Assembly: GCF_013410875.1 (NCBI RefSeq)
Contig: NZ_JACCCU010000003.1
Coordinates: 124,001-188,000 of the forward strand
Direction: 5' to 3'
Source of the DNA: Tunturiibacter empetritectus
GTDB taxonomy: Bacteria; Acidobacteriota; Terriglobia; Terriglobales; Acidobacteriaceae
DNA length: 64,000 nucleotides
Positions 1 to 9,104 of the stretch are shown here, one piece after another. Below the pieces are notes generated by a model. The model did no database searches and had not been told where the DNA came from. It saw only the letters and a program-made list of their open reading frames with translations. Within the stretch, counting starts at the first letter, position 1; each line of letters starts with the position of its first letter. A program made the position numbers and the translations under genes.

Positions 1-75
1 CAACGAAACTTTGACAAATAATTTCGGCGTGTCTCAAGAGGCGCGGATAAGCTAAAGGTACGAGGTGAGAACAAG

Positions 76-615
76 ATGCGGCAGATACTTTCGATGTGCG
101 TGATAGCAGCGTTATTTGTTTCTGTGGCGATGGGTCAGACGCCGGCGGTTCCAACTGGACCGACCGGGCCTGCAGCTGAGGTACAACGTGGTTATGCGGC
201 TCAGAAAGGTAACATCCTGAAGTCCGCCGATAAGATGCCGGAGAGCGACTACCAGTTCAAGCCGACGCCTGAGGTACGAACCTATGCGCGCGTGGTCAAC
301 CATGTGACAGAGGCGCAGCTCCGTACATGCGGCGCGGTAAATCGCACAGCGGCCGCCGATCTTGCGAAGGTTCCAGCGGATACTGCAGATAAAGCAGCCA
401 TCGTCGAAGGACTGAAGGCCTCGTTCGCAGAGTGCGATAAGGCGTTCGCCGCAGTAACGGATGCAAATCTGGGCGATATGTTTGAGGTGTTCAACGCGAA
501 ACGATCGCGCATCGGGATCATGTGGGGAACAGTGTCGCATGACAACGAACAGTACGCGACGCTTGCGCTCTATCTGCGATTGAAAGGACTGGTGCCACCG
601 ACCAGCGAGAAATAA
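76..615 (+). CDS. exported DinB-like protein
   Basis: Predicted exported four-helix protein of the DinB/YfiT-like superfamily, 179 residues. Residues 1-20 are a signal peptide ending AMG before Q21. The fold is suggested by His76 in the first long helix (VVNHVTEAQ) and by a C-terminal HDNEQYATLALYLRLKG stretch starting at His155. Histidines at such places usually bind a divalent metal in this family. The start is supported by GAGGTGAG at 62-69, about 7 nt before the ATG. Substrate unknown; relatives include thiol-dependent transferases and many proteins of unknown role. A second DinB-like gene follows at 1125, so the pair may be an old duplication. Confidence 0.8.
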   Translation: MRQILSMCVIAALFVSVAMGQTPAVPTGPTGPAAEVQRGYAAQKGNILKSADKMPESDYQFKPTPEVRTYARVVNHVTEAQLRTCGAVNRTAAADLAKVPADTADKAAIVEGLKASFAECDKAFAAVTDANLGDMFEVFNAKRSRIGIMWGTVSHDNEQYATLALYLRLKGLVPPTSEK

Positions 616-741
616 TCCTGGGCCGTTGCTGCGCAGTCTTAAAGCTGAGCAGGCAGCAAGTGATATGTGTCCCTGCAACACTCCGTATGCCTCTTACGCT
701 GACCGTGATCTCTCTTGGCCGTCCGCTCCCGGTTGCCAGTT

Positions 742-867
742 GCAACCGGGAGGGGGTCCCCCCCCCATTACCTGCATGTAAGTCCAATCAATACAGCTAG
801 TTAGCGGGGGTAACCAGCTGCAAAATATTCATTCCATGGAACTTACTTGCAGATTATTCAAAACAAA
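742..867 (+). repeat. interspersed element, copy A (G/C tract plus AT-rich core)
   Basis: Intergenic element in the 509-bp gap between two DinB-like genes. It starts with a G-run/C-run tract (748-766), continues through a diverged AT-rich stretch, and ends in a 49-nt core at 819-867. That core aligns without gaps to the reverse complement of 46224-46272 at 39 of 49 positions (counted by eye). The core contains the perfect palindrome TTCCATGGAA. A terminator hairpin follows at 873. An 11-bp inverted repeat (726-736 and 742-752) lies at the left edge. I see no gene in the remaining gap. Confidence 0.65.
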
Positions 868-872
868 GGAGA

Positions 873-906
873 AAGCCCCGGACACTTTCGCGGGGCTTGC
901 TTTTTC
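873..906 (+). terminator. rho-independent terminator-like hairpin
   Basis: Perfect 8-bp stem AAGCCCCG/CGGGGCTT (873-880 and 891-898) around a 10-nt loop, followed by GC and five T residues. It lies directly downstream of the AT-rich core of repeat copy A, 260 bp after the first DinB-like gene, so it may belong to the repeat element rather than to the gene. Confidence 0.7.
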
Positions 907-1124
907 TACCTTGTACTTCAAGTATAGCTGAACAGAGATAACTCATACGCCACGTGAATCTCCTTGTCTGACGCGGGTTTTCGGTTGTCTGGGGCTTGAC
1001 ACGGTTTTGCATGCGGCGCGAATAGCCTGGGCGCAGCTTTTTGTACTACCTCCGCCGTAGAATGATCCCTTCAAGTGGGATCAACAGTTGTCGATGCGCT
1101 AAATCATGGTCCAGGGAGAGCTTT

Positions 1125-1664
1125 ATGAGGCGAGTTCTGGTTAGTCTGATGGTGTTCGTTGTGGCTTCGTCTATCTTTGCGCTGGGGCAGCAGGAGAAGC
1201 CGATGACGCTGAAGGCCGTTCTGCTGGAGCAGCTGCGGACGACGCACAACAAGGCGGAGTGGTTCGTTCCGGCGAATACCGCGGTGGCGGGGCTGACTCC
1301 GGCACAGGCAAGCTGGACGGACAAGAGCGGGAATCATTCGGTGGGACAGCTGGCGAATCATCTTGTCTTCTGGGATCGAGATATGCTCGCGAAGTTCAAG
1401 GGTGAGACGCCGGCGAAGTTCGATGGCAACAATGACGAGACGTTCAACAACTTCGACGCCAAGAGCTGGGACACGACAGTAAAGCAGCTGGACCAGGTGA
1501 TGACCGATTGGGAGAGTGCGGTGGAGGCGGCAGATGACGCGAAGGTCTCGCTCTGGGCCTCGAGGATCGCGCATGTTGGCACGCACAACGCGTATCACAT
1601 CGGGCAGATGGTCTACGTGCGGAAGCTGCAGGGCGTATGGGATCCGAATAAAGGCGTTAAGTAG
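1125..1664 (+). CDS. exported DinB-like protein
   Basis: 179-residue exported protein of the DinB superfamily. Residues 1-21 are a signal peptide (LVSLMVFVVASSIFALG). The metal-site pattern is clear: His79 in QLANHLVFWDRD, and His154/His158 in HNAYHIGQMVYVRKLQG, typical of DinB_2-type proteins. A longer reading from 1041 exists, but the ATG at 1125 has AGGGAGAG 5 nt upstream and places the signal peptide at the N-terminus. It is distinct from the DinB-like gene at 76, with low similarity outside the motifs. Catalytic role and substrate unknown. Confidence 0.82.
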   Translation: MRRVLVSLMVFVVASSIFALGQQEKPMTLKAVLLEQLRTTHNKAEWFVPANTAVAGLTPAQASWTDKSGNHSVGQLANHLVFWDRDMLAKFKGETPAKFDGNNDETFNNFDAKSWDTTVKQLDQVMTDWESAVEAADDAKVSLWASRIAHVGTHNAYHIGQMVYVRKLQGVWDPNKGVK

Positions 1665-1769
1665 CTAGTCATGCAGTCGATATAGCGAGCCCTCTCTACA
1701 ACGGAACACTCACAGACCGCATCTCTCTGTGGTGGGCTCCCGACTGCAAATGAACGTGAAGGTGTAAAG

Positions 1770-2513
1770 ATGAACCGAGGTCTGAGGATTGCGGTAGTTT
1801 TGGCTGGTGGCCTGGCTGCGTTGATGCTGGCTGGGTGCGGAAAGCACGAGACAGCGCAGGCTACAGCGGTTCCGGCCCCGGCGATGAAGCCTGCGCCGCC
1901 TACACCGATCGAGGTGAAGAAGGAAGAGGTGGGTGGGCCGACGTGGGATCCGGAGTGGGACAAGATTGTTGAGTTAGCGCTGCCGCCGGCGATGCTGTCG
2001 GGGCAGGTGCCGCATGATGTGAAGCGCTTCTGTCCGGCGTTCTACGGGATGGCGGAGGACGACAAGCGGGCTTTCTGGGCTTACTTCTTTCAAGCTTTGG
2101 CTGGTGCAGAGGCAGGCCTCGAGCCGACGGTTCAGGCCAAACATGCCCAGCCGGAGATGGCGGTGAAGGATGAGGTGACGGGGCGGCCGGGCCGAACCTC
2201 GGGTCTGCTGCAGCTTACCTATGAAGACCAGAAGCGGTATGGGTGCGACTTCGACTGGGAGCGGGATAAACAGTTGAAGGTGGGTGATCCGGACAGGACG
2301 ATTCTGCAGCCGAAGAACAATCTTGAGTGCGGCGTGAAGATTCTGGATAAGCAGATTATCGAGAAGCATAAGGCGCTGCTTTCCGCATCGGGGTACTGGT
2401 CGACGCTCCGGCCTGGGACGGTGAGCTATCGGGTGTTTGCGAAGCAGATGACGAATGTTCCGGCGGCCTGCGCAGTGCATAACGCGCGGAAGACCGTGGA
2501 TGGAACCCGCTGA
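1770..2513 (+). CDS. lipoprotein with lytic transglycosylase-like domain
   Basis: 247-residue lipoprotein. A type II signal peptide ends in LAGC (Cys23), and a Pro/Ala-rich linker runs to about residue 60. The globular part resembles soluble-lytic-transglycosylase/lysozyme folds: a glutamate-containing helix (AGAEAGLEPT, residues 111-120; Glu114 or Glu118 could be the acid) and a later SGLLQLTYEDQKRYGCDFDW block like the SLT GLMQ motif. If active it would cleave peptidoglycan from the outer-membrane side. Family assignment comes from motif shape only. An ATG with GAAGGTG upstream sets the start. It stands alone between small exported-protein genes. Confidence 0.6.
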   Translation: MNRGLRIAVVLAGGLAALMLAGCGKHETAQATAVPAPAMKPAPPTPIEVKKEEVGGPTWDPEWDKIVELALPPAMLSGQVPHDVKRFCPAFYGMAEDDKRAFWAYFFQALAGAEAGLEPTVQAKHAQPEMAVKDEVTGRPGRTSGLLQLTYEDQKRYGCDFDWERDKQLKVGDPDRTILQPKNNLECGVKILDKQIIEKHKALLSASGYWSTLRPGTVSYRVFAKQMTNVPAACAVHNARKTVDGTR

Positions 2514-2614
2514 AGAGGGAGCGCTCCTTATTTGTGACGCTGACTGTACAGGCTTTGCTAAGATAGCCGCGTTCGGTAGTTCATCCGTTTTCTGCGTTTG
2601 GAGAGGACGAACCC

Positions 2615-3139
2615 ATGAAGTCAAGCGCGAAGATTCTTTTGCTGGTGGCTGTTACCTTCCTGTTTCCGCTAATTGGTCATTCGCAGTCGGTGGTTGTGGA
2701 CTGGGACCACAACATCAGTAACTTCTCAGACTTCAAGACTTACGCCTGGGTAAAACCGACGCGTCCGACATCGAATCCCCTGATGGACCAGCGAATCGTT
2801 GCAGCGATCGACAGCCAGCTGGCAGAAAAAGGTATGAGGAAGGTCGAACAGTCTCCTGATGTGTTTGTGACCTATGGCGCGGGGGTCTCGCAGCAGCATC
2901 AGGCGGTGGCAACGGGGATGGGCGGCGGATGGAGGCGGGGTGGTGGCATGGCTACGGTGAACCAATATGTCACCAATGTGGGGACCTTGGTGGTGGATAT
3001 CAACGACGGGAAGACGAAGGAGCTGGCCTGGCGTGGGGCAGCGAAGGACACTCTGTCCGATAAGCCGGACAAGAACAGCCAGAAGATCGATAAGGCTGTA
3101 GCGAAGATGTTCAAGAAGTATCCACCGAGCGGAAAGTAG
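2615..3139 (+). CDS. exported DUF4136-like protein
   Basis: 174-residue exported protein with signal peptide (residues 1-23, ending IGHSQS). The remainder matches the DUF4136 layout: an early DWDHNISNFSDFKTYAW strand-turn region, a middle DVFVTYGAG strand, a Gly-rich loop (GMGGGWRRGGGM, about residue 108-119) and a C-terminal VDINDGKTKELAWRG segment. Such proteins are small envelope lipoprotein-like proteins of unknown function; this one lacks a lipobox cysteine. GGAGAGGA precedes the ATG by about 6 nt. No operon partner is evident. Confidence 0.75.
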   Translation: MKSSAKILLLVAVTFLFPLIGHSQSVVVDWDHNISNFSDFKTYAWVKPTRPTSNPLMDQRIVAAIDSQLAEKGMRKVEQSPDVFVTYGAGVSQQHQAVATGMGGGWRRGGGMATVNQYVTNVGTLVVDINDGKTKELAWRGAAKDTLSDKPDKNSQKIDKAVAKMFKKYPPSGK

Positions 3140-3213
3140 ACGATTGAAATGTCCATCTTCGCGTTAAGGAACGGGCAAAGATGGACGCTCTCAGTTGGTA
3201 AGTTGCGGATTGG

Positions 3214-3537
3214 TTACTCATCATCTTCGTCGTCACAGATGCGTGCTACAACAGCTTCGTGAAAGCCAGCACCTACCTTGAAGCCGGCTGGCTTCATCGG
3301 TCCGGTAGCGAGGTCGATGGCGAGGTCCTCCATCTGCTTCCAACTTGGCTTATTCTTGTCGTAGAATCCGGTGCAGTCGTAGATGAGGAACGGAACGATG
3401 ATATTGGGTTGGACTTCGTTGCACATTGTGACCATCTCCGACTCTCGGTAGCCGGTCATGATGTGCGCGTAAGAGCACGTTTTGTAGAGCGAATCCGAAC
3501 CAATCGGAGTTCCGCCCTTGATGTATGGCTTGCCCAT
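3214..3537 (-). CDS. hypothetical protein with acidic tail
   Basis: 107-residue protein that I cannot assign. No signal peptide or membrane segment. It contains four cysteines (near residues 22, 39, 55 and 100), a central hydrophobic stretch IIVPFLIYDC and a strongly acidic end (DDEDDE). Composition is that of a folded cytoplasmic protein, and the reading frame shows normal codon bias, so it is probably real. It is convergent with the DUF4136 gene (74 bp gap). The opposite-strand reading at 3259-3762 is judged a shadow. Confidence 0.6.
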   Translation of the reverse strand: MGKPYIKGGTPIGSDSLYKTCSYAHIMTGYRESEMVTMCNEVQPNIIVPFLIYDCTGFYDKNKPSWKQMEDLAIDLATGPMKPAGFKVGAGFHEAVVARICDDEDDE

Positions 3538-3877
3538 GGCGAGCCTTTCTTTCTAACCAGCGCGTGGCTGGATTATTTGCGGGCGCAGCTTCGTGGGTAC
3601 GCAGTAGCGTCCGTGACAGTGGACTACTCGTTGAAGTGGAGAGACAGATCTCTCCTGAGACTTCATCGAAGTTTATTTGTGAGAGCGAGTTGTTGCGTAG
3701 GATCGTCCGCTAGCGGCTATTGGCAGGTGAGAAGCATGGCCCGGCGATCGCCGCAGAGATAGTTTGTCTCTGGGGATCTACGCATCGTGTTGTGCGATTT
3801 TGTGTTCATCGGGCTTCTCCTACGCTTTGTTACTTTGCCAGTTACGAATTGAAATTGCAAGAAGTTTTTGAGCAAAA
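3538..3877. other. intergenic gap, no gene seen
   Basis: 340 bp between the end of topoisomerase IB and the start of the small hypothetical gene, both on the minus strand. It must hold the promoter of the gene at 3214-3537. Base composition is less GC-rich toward 3800-3880. I found no RNA gene, strong hairpin or supported reading frame. Confidence 0.5.
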
Positions 3878-4960
3878 TCAAGCAACTGCACGGTCGACCT
3901 GGCGACGCAGAACATCCAGAAGAGCGGACTCCTGTTGTCGTAGCTCGTGGGAGGAGTCAATGTCTTTCTCTTCGATGGTGCGTTTAACACTCTTCAGCAT
4001 CGCTCCGCTCATATAGGAGTCGAGAACTGCGGGGTGCACGTAACACTTTCTACAGACAGATGGTGTGTTGCCGAGTCGCGCGGCGACGGATTTGATTGCC
4101 TGAACTACGTTTCGCTTAGCTTGCGTTTCGGATTCGAATGCCTCGAACTCATGCAGCAAGTCGCAAGCCAGTACGCTCCCGGCCCAGGTGCGGAAGTCTT
4201 TTGCGGTGAAGTCCTGCCCCGCGATCTCGCGGAGATAGTCATTGACGTCGGATGAATCGATGGAGTGCTGAGTACCATCTTTGTCGACGTACTGAAATAG
4301 CTCATATCCGGGTATGTCCTGACACCGTTGGACGATCTTTGCGATGCGGCGATCAGTTATGTCGACGGTATGTTTGACTCCGCTCTTACCCTGGAAGTTG
4401 AAGGTTACGGTAGCGCCCTCGACATCAACGTGTTTATTTCGCATTGTGGTTAGGCCGTAGGAGTGGTTTTGGCGAGCGTACTCCTCGTTGCCGACGCGGA
4501 TGAGGGTTGTCTCCATGAGACGAACGATGGTGGCCAAAACCTTTGGACGAGGCAGACCGGGTGTTGAGAGGTCGTGTTCTACCCGCTCCCGGATAGCTGG
4601 CAGGGCGGCTCCGAAGACGACCATGCGCTCGTACTTGGTCTCGTCGCGGACTTCGCGCCAGCGGGGATGGTAGCGGCTCTGCTTTCTCCCCCTTGCGTCG
4701 CGACCGGTGACCTGGAGATGTCCTTTTGGATTAGGGCAGATCCATACCTCTTTCCAAGCTGGAGGGATGACGATGGACTTGATGCGAGCTAAAGTCTCGG
4801 CCTCATGCACAGGGGTTCCATCGGCGTTGAAGTAATGAAAACTTTTGCGCCAGGGTTTGCGTTGAATTCCGGGTTTCGTGTCGGTGACGTAGCGCAGACC
4901 TGCTGCTTTTGCTGACTCCTCAGGATCGGTGACTATTTGTAGCTGTTTCTTTCGCGGCAT
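3878..4960 (-). CDS. DNA topoisomerase IB
   Basis: Eukaryote-like (type IB) topoisomerase that relaxes supercoils through a 3'-phosphotyrosine intermediate. From the ATG at 4960 it has 360 residues, the usual size for bacterial and viral-like forms. The signature residues are present: RYHPRWREVRDETKYERM in the N-terminal domain, LIRVGNEEYARQNHSYGLTT, the KHVDV lysine strand, DFRTWAGS arginine and the C-terminal HPAVLDSY with Tyr316 as nucleophile. The frame stays open 83 codons upstream of the ATG, but that stretch is Arg/Pro-rich with non-protein composition, so I start at MPRKKQ. No obvious partner genes. Confidence 0.9.
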   Translation of the reverse strand: MPRKKQLQIVTDPEESAKAAGLRYVTDTKPGIQRKPWRKSFHYFNADGTPVHEAETLARIKSIVIPPAWKEVWICPNPKGHLQVTGRDARGRKQSRYHPRWREVRDETKYERMVVFGAALPAIRERVEHDLSTPGLPRPKVLATIVRLMETTLIRVGNEEYARQNHSYGLTTMRNKHVDVEGATVTFNFQGKSGVKHTVDITDRRIAKIVQRCQDIPGYELFQYVDKDGTQHSIDSSDVNDYLREIAGQDFTAKDFRTWAGSVLACDLLHEFEAFESETQAKRNVVQAIKSVAARLGNTPSVCRKCYVHPAVLDSYMSGAMLKSVKRTIEEKDIDSSHELRQQESALLDVLRRQVDRAVA

Positions 4961-5061
4961 CGGATGTCTCGGGGTTCCGTCTGGGGGCTTTGGATGCAGT
5001 TTGCGAACGGTGAGAGCTTGAGGCTTATGCCGGAGTTTTGATGGTACGGAAGACACGGCCG

Positions 5062-6555
5062 CTAAGGGTAGATGCGATTGAGGGTCCGGGCGAAGGGGAT
5101 GGTTTCGCGGACGTGGTCGAGGCCGCAGATCCAGGCTACGGCGCGCTCGATGCCCATGCCGAAGCCGGCGTGGGGGACGCTGCCGTACTTGCGCAGGTCG
5201 AGGTACCACTGGAAGGCGGCGAGGGGCAGGTCGTGCTGCTCGATGCGGGATTTGAGGAGGTCGTAGTCGTGGATGCGCTGGGAGCCGCCGATGATCTCGC
5301 CGTAGCCCTCGGGGGCGAGGACGTCGACGCAGAGGGCCTTGGTGGGGTCGAGCGGGTCGGGCTGCATGTAGAAGGCCTTGAAGGCGGCGGGGTAGCGGTG
5401 GATCATGACTGGCTTGGAGAACTGGCTGGAGATGTAGGTCTCGTCGGGGCTGCCGAAGTCGTCGCCGTACTTGTGGGGGGCTTCGAGCTTGCCTTCGGCG
5501 AAGGCCTTTTCGAGCATGGCGTGGGCTTCGTCGTAGCTTAGGCGCGGGAAGCGGTTGGGGGTGCCAGCCGAAGTTTGCGCAGTCGCGCCGGAAAGGTTCT
5601 GAACGGCTGTGCCGGGTTCAGCATCCTCGGGGTCCTTCGCTGCGCTCAGGATGAGGGCCTCATTTCGGGGGGCCTCGGGAGAGTCGGGTGCGATGACGGC
5701 TTCGAGTTTGGCGATGTCTTTGCCAATGACTTTAAGGTCGGCGCGGTGCGACTCGAGGACGCGGGTGACGATGTGGGTGATGAAGGCTTCGGCGAGGTTG
5801 AGGAGGCCGTCGAGCTCGAGGAAGGCGACCTCGGGTTCGATCATCCAGAACTCGGTGAGGTGGCGGCGGGTCTTGGATTTTTCTGCGCGGAAGGTGGGGC
5901 CGAAGCTGTAGACCTTGCCGAGGGCGAGGGCGGTGGCTTCGATGTAAAGCTGGCCGGATTGGGTGAGGTAGGCCTTGTCGTCGTCGAAGTAGTCCATCTC
6001 GAAGAGCTCAGAGGTGCCTTCGCAGGCGTTGGGGGTGAGGATGGGCGGGTCGGTGCGGATGAAGCTGTTGGTGTCGAAGTACTCGGCTGCCGCGCGCATG
6101 ATAGTGGCTCGGACGCGCAGGATGGCGGACTGGCGCGGGGTGCGGAGCCAAAGGTGGCGATGCTCCATGAGGAAGTCGACGCCGTGCTCTTTGAGGGAGA
6201 TGGGGAAGGGGGTGTCTTCGGGGACGCGCTGGAGGACTTCGATGCTTTCCACGTCTAGTTCGTAGCCACTGGGGGCGCGGCTGTCGGCACGGACTTTGCC
6301 GGTTACGGTGAGGCTGGATTCCAGGGTTAGTTCTTTGAGCGTGTTGAAGACCTCTTCGGAGACGGCGGCCTTGGGGACGATGCCCTGAATGGTGCCGGTG
6401 CCGTCGCGAAAGATGGGAAAGAGGAGCTTGCCCGAGGCGCGGAGGTTGTAGAGCCAGCCGCGGAGGGTGACGGTTCGGCCTTCGTGAGCGGAGAGGGAGG
6501 CGATGGTGGCGAGTGGTGCGGAGGTTGTGCGGGCAGTGGTTACAGATTCGCTCAT
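5062..6555 (-). CDS. asnS: asparaginyl-tRNA synthetase with internal insertion
   Basis: Class IIb aminoacyl-tRNA synthetase charging tRNA-Asn. It has an N-terminal OB-fold ([28 protein letters not shown]), motif 2 ([21 protein letters not shown]) split around the ATP site, and motif 3 ([15 protein letters not shown]) near the end. The start at 6555 has AAGGA 4 nt upstream; the Met eight codons earlier lacks such support. Length 497 is long for the family because about 45 residues (288-333) of low-complexity sequence are inserted between KLEAV and FPRLSYDEA. Part of this insertion (ILSAAKDP) is a translated interspersed repeat. It lies 29 bp downstream of the isomerase-like gene, probably in one operon. 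Confidence 0.93.
   Translation of the reverse strand: MSESVTTARTTSAPLATIASLSAHEGRTVTLRGWLYNLRASGKLLFPIFRDGTGTIQGIVPKAAVSEEVFNTLKELTLESSLTVTGKVRADSRAPSGYELDVESIEVLQRVPEDTPFPISLKEHGVDFLMEHRHLWLRTPRQSAILRVRATIMRAAAEYFDTNSFIRTDPPILTPNACEGTSELFEMDYFDDDKAYLTQSGQLYIEATALALGKVYSFGPTFRAEKSKTRRHLTEFWMIEPEVAFLELDGLLNLAEAFITHIVTRVLESHRADLKVIGKDIAKLEAVIAPDSPEAPRNEALILSAAKDPEDAEPGTAVQNLSGATAQTSAGTPNRFPRLSYDEAHAMLEKAFAEGKLEAPHKYGDDFGSPDETYISSQFSKPVMIHRYPAAFKAFYMQPDPLDPTKALCVDVLAPEGYGEIIGGSQRIHDYDLLKSRIEQHDLPLAAFQWYLDLRKYGSVPHAGFGMGIERAVAWICGLDHVRETIPFARTLNRIYP
5629..5657 (-). repeat. REP-like interspersed repeat, coding copy inside asnS
   Basis: On the plus strand the element reads GGGTCCTTCGCTGCGCTCAG followed by GATGA. 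A near-identical element, inverted and with two extra bases in its centre, is intergenic at 57933-57962. Here it is read in frame and supplies the residues ILSAAKDP (about 301-308) of the AsnRS insertion. Confidence 0.75.
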
Positions 6556-6584
6556 TGGTTCCTTATTTGTACTTGTCACAGGTA

Positions 6585-7487
6585 CTAATTATTCGCCGCT
6601 GCTTCGGTGGTTCGCCTGAGGAGGTCGAAGGCTTGCGTGGCTTTGGTGATTGCGGATTCGGGGGTCTCTTCAAGTTCGTGGGCGATCTCGAGGATACCGG
6701 GGGTGTTGGCTGGGAGGGAGGCGATGTGTTTTGCGACATTTTTCCAGTCGATACTCAAACTTCCGGGACTCGCGGTGCCGGGCCAGAGGTGATCGTCCCT
6801 CTGGCCGAGGTTGTCGTGAAGGTGAAGCTCGGCGATGCGGGGCTTGAGAAGCTCAAAGGCTTCGTCGATACCCTTATTGGGCTGGCTACCGTCGGGGGGT
6901 GCTGAAAGATGCGCGTGACCGACGTCGAGGGTGACGCCTACGCGGTCGAAGTGGCCGACCTTGAGGATCTCGAGGAGGTGCTCGGGTGTGGTGATCTCGT
7001 TCTGGAGATTTTCGAGCAGGATGCGGACACCGAGGGGGTGGGCGAAGGCTTTGAGGTGCTCGATGGCGGTGAGGGAGTTCTCGAGGGCGCGGAGGTTCCA
7101 GGCGTCGTCCTTGTAGCCAAGATGAAGGGTACAGGCGGAGATGGGAATTTGCTCGGCGGACTCGAGGGCGCGCTTGACCTCGTCCATGGCAGCGATGCGG
7201 CGGGACTTTTCGGGGTCGATGAGGTTGAGATTGGGGGCGACGTGGCGGGACCACTGGGCATCGGCGCGGTCGCTGATGTAGAGGGGCTGGTGAAGGGTGG
7301 CTCCCACGCCGGTCGAGTTGAACCAGGTGGCGATGTCCCGGACGGCGGCACGGTCGGTGTAGTCGAAGTGGTGGCGGGCGGCGAAGATCTCGATGACCTG
7401 AGCGCCGGATTTGTGCAGGGAGTCGAGCAGGCCTGGGTGAAGACGCTGGGGCAGGAAGACGTGGGTGGAGATTCCGGGTTGCATCAT
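6585..7487 (-). CDS. sugar phosphate isomerase/epimerase-like TIM-barrel protein
   Basis: 300-residue AP-endonuclease-2/xylose-isomerase-like TIM barrel. Barrel strands are visible as GISTHVFL (start), [34 protein letters not shown] (Glu as metal ligand), [11 protein letters not shown] (Asp and His) and [17 protein letters not shown], the usual metal-binding strand ends of this superfamily. Substrate unknown; relatives act on keto-sugars, inositol derivatives or DNA. Its stop is 29 bp before asnS on the same strand. A decayed copy of its 5' end occurs at 9105-9303. Confidence 0.82.
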   Translation of the reverse strand: MMQPGISTHVFLPQRLHPGLLDSLHKSGAQVIEIFAARHHFDYTDRAAVRDIATWFNSTGVGATLHQPLYISDRADAQWSRHVAPNLNLIDPEKSRRIAAMDEVKRALESAEQIPISACTLHLGYKDDAWNLRALENSLTAIEHLKAFAHPLGVRILLENLQNEITTPEHLLEILKVGHFDRVGVTLDVGHAHLSAPPDGSQPNKGIDEAFELLKPRIAELHLHDNLGQRDDHLWPGTASPGSLSIDWKNVAKHIASLPANTPGILEIAHELEETPESAITKATQAFDLLRRTTEAAANN

Positions 7488-7570
7488 CTCTTAAGGTACA
7501 GCAGTGGAAGCTCAAAGACATCGAAGGAGTTCGGCAGGGGTCGGCTAGAATCGGACCGACGGGGGACGAG

Positions 7571-8320
7571 ATGAAGACTTCGACATGGGCGCTCGTGGGG
7601 TCTATGGCGCTGATTACCGCTACTGGGTGCACGCCGATGGTGGCTCGGGTGGAAAGGCCGGAGGATGTGGAGATCATGCGGGCGAAGCTGGCGGATTGGC
7701 CACAGCTGGGGCGATACCGTGTGGACAATGCGACCCTTGAACCGGTTCCTGCGGGAGAGCAACGGATTGTATTTTATGGGGACTCGGTTACGGACTTCTG
7801 GGGTCGGCGCGAGGACACGGGGGAGTTTTTTCCTGGCAAACCTTATATCAATCGGGGCATCATCGGACAGACTACAGCTCAGATGGTGTTGCGGTTTCGG
7901 CAGGATGTGATCGATCTGCACCCGGACGCGGTGGTTATTCTAGCGGGGACAAACGACATCGGGGTAAAGACGGGGCCAATGACACCCGAGATGACCGAAG
8001 ATAACTTCCGTTCGATGGCGGAGCTGGCAAAGGCGAACGGAATTCAAGTGATTCTGGCGTCTATTACGCCGACTCTGGACTATCCCTGGAGGAGAGGCCT
8101 GGCTCCAGTGCCGAAGATCAAGGCGCTGAACGACTGGCTGCGGGAGTATTGCGTGGAGCACTCGTTGACGTACCTGGATTATTACTCGGCTATGGTGGAC
8201 GCAACGGGAGGAATGAAACCGGGGATAAGCTTCGACGGGTTACATCCGAACGCGAAGGGGTATGCGATTATGACGCCACTGGCGCAGGCAGCGATCGATA
8301 AGACGCTGGGTCGTCGATAA
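7571..8320 (+). CDS. SGNH/GDSL hydrolase, copy 1 (probable lipoprotein)
   Basis: 249-residue secreted esterase-like SGNH hydrolase. Block I is YGDSVTDFWG with nucleophile Ser72, block II includes NRGIIGQTT (Gly), block III is AGTNDI (Asn) and block V is DGLHPN (Asp/His). The N-terminus has a lipobox-like TATGC (Cys20), so it may be lipid-anchored although the -3 position is not ideal. A GGGGGACGAG ribosome site precedes the ATG. Natural substrate cannot be read from sequence; relatives deacetylate carbohydrates or hydrolyse esters. A paralog lies at 9395, and the intergenic sequence in front of both is also homologous. Confidence 0.87.
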   Translation: MKTSTWALVGSMALITATGCTPMVARVERPEDVEIMRAKLADWPQLGRYRVDNATLEPVPAGEQRIVFYGDSVTDFWGRREDTGEFFPGKPYINRGIIGQTTAQMVLRFRQDVIDLHPDAVVILAGTNDIGVKTGPMTPEMTEDNFRSMAELAKANGIQVILASITPTLDYPWRRGLAPVPKIKALNDWLREYCVEHSLTYLDYYSAMVDATGGMKPGISFDGLHPNAKGYAIMTPLAQAAIDKTLGRR

Positions 8321-8510
8321 CGCGGACTAGCGGTCCAGGGTTCCACCAGCGACGATCCTGTTGAAAAAGTCATGCTCCGGTTGGATGCGGCCGATAAAGG
8401 AATTCTCTGCGACTTTCGTGGAGTTTTTGTGTGGTGCTGCCCGTGCTGTGATGAGTGAGGTTAGTTTCGGATGGACTTCAACTTTGCTGAGAGAGGGTCG
8501 TACGAAAACT

Positions 8511-9104
8511 ATGCGCTGGCTTGGTGTTTCTTCTCTGTTGGTTCTCTCTGGGTTGGGCACTGATGCCTACAGCCAGCAAGCAGTTGCGCCGGCATCTCGG
8601 CCCGCACTGGTTGCGCGGATGGAGATAGCACCTACTCTTGTCACTCGTGTGTTAAGAGGCCCGGATGCTTCCGGCAAGTACAAACTGCGTGAAGGCATGG
8701 ATCTAGTCCTGGCATTCTCGCGTGATGTGAGTTCGAAGACGGCGGTAGAGGGTGACCCCGTCAGGTTCACGCTGGTCGACGATCTGAGGGTCAGTGGCGT
8801 CGTGGTGGCGAAGGCCGGATGCAAAGCTGTCGGCGAAGTGGCCAGAGCAGAGCGGCCCCGGATGATGGGAAAGGCTGGCGAGCTAGACATTAGCCTCGAC
8901 TACCTGAAGGTTGGAGACGAAAAAGTAGCGCTGCGGGGCACGAAAGACAAAAAGGGAGAGAGTGGCACAAGAGCAGCGGTGGTGCTGACGGTGCTGTTTG
9001 GCCCTATCGGCCTGATCAAACACGGGAAAGATGTCGATATTAAGCAGGGGCAATCGCTGCACGCTTTCGTAGCGGATGATATCTCGCTGCCGCCTATTTC
9101 GTAA
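8511..9104 (+). CDS. exported hypothetical protein
   Basis: 197-residue exported protein (signal peptide residues 1-21, LGVSSLLVLSGLGTDAYSQ). The rest is beta-rich: a DPVRFTLVDDLRVSGVVVAKAG strand pair, the SLDYLKVGDEKVALRGTKDKKG segment, a short hydrophobic stretch (AAVVLTVLFGPIGLIKHGKD) and a final beta segment QGQSLHAFVADD. This arrangement recurs in acidobacterial proteins of unknown function as I recall them. The frame is open from 8361, but the ATG at 8511 with GAGAGGG upstream puts the signal peptide at the N-terminus. It sits between the two SGNH hydrolase copies and is itself not duplicated in the window. Confidence 0.68.
   Translation: MRWLGVSSLLVLSGLGTDAYSQQAVAPASRPALVARMEIAPTLVTRVLRGPDASGKYKLREGMDLVLAFSRDVSSKTAVEGDPVRFTLVDDLRVSGVVVAKAGCKAVGEVARAERPRMMGKAGELDISLDYLKVGDEKVALRGTKDKKGESGTRAAVVLTVLFGPIGLIKHGKDVDIKQGQSLHAFVADDISLPPIS

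Noticed and set aside
3259..3762. 167-codon plus-strand frame opposite the small hypothetical gene
   Set aside because: No domain or good start; the minus-strand reading has more natural composition, although neither has a known family.
4961..5209. 83-residue N-terminal extension of topoisomerase IB
   Set aside because: It is an Arg/Pro-rich frame overlapping the 3' end of asnS; bacterial topoisomerase IB proteins start near MPRKKQ.
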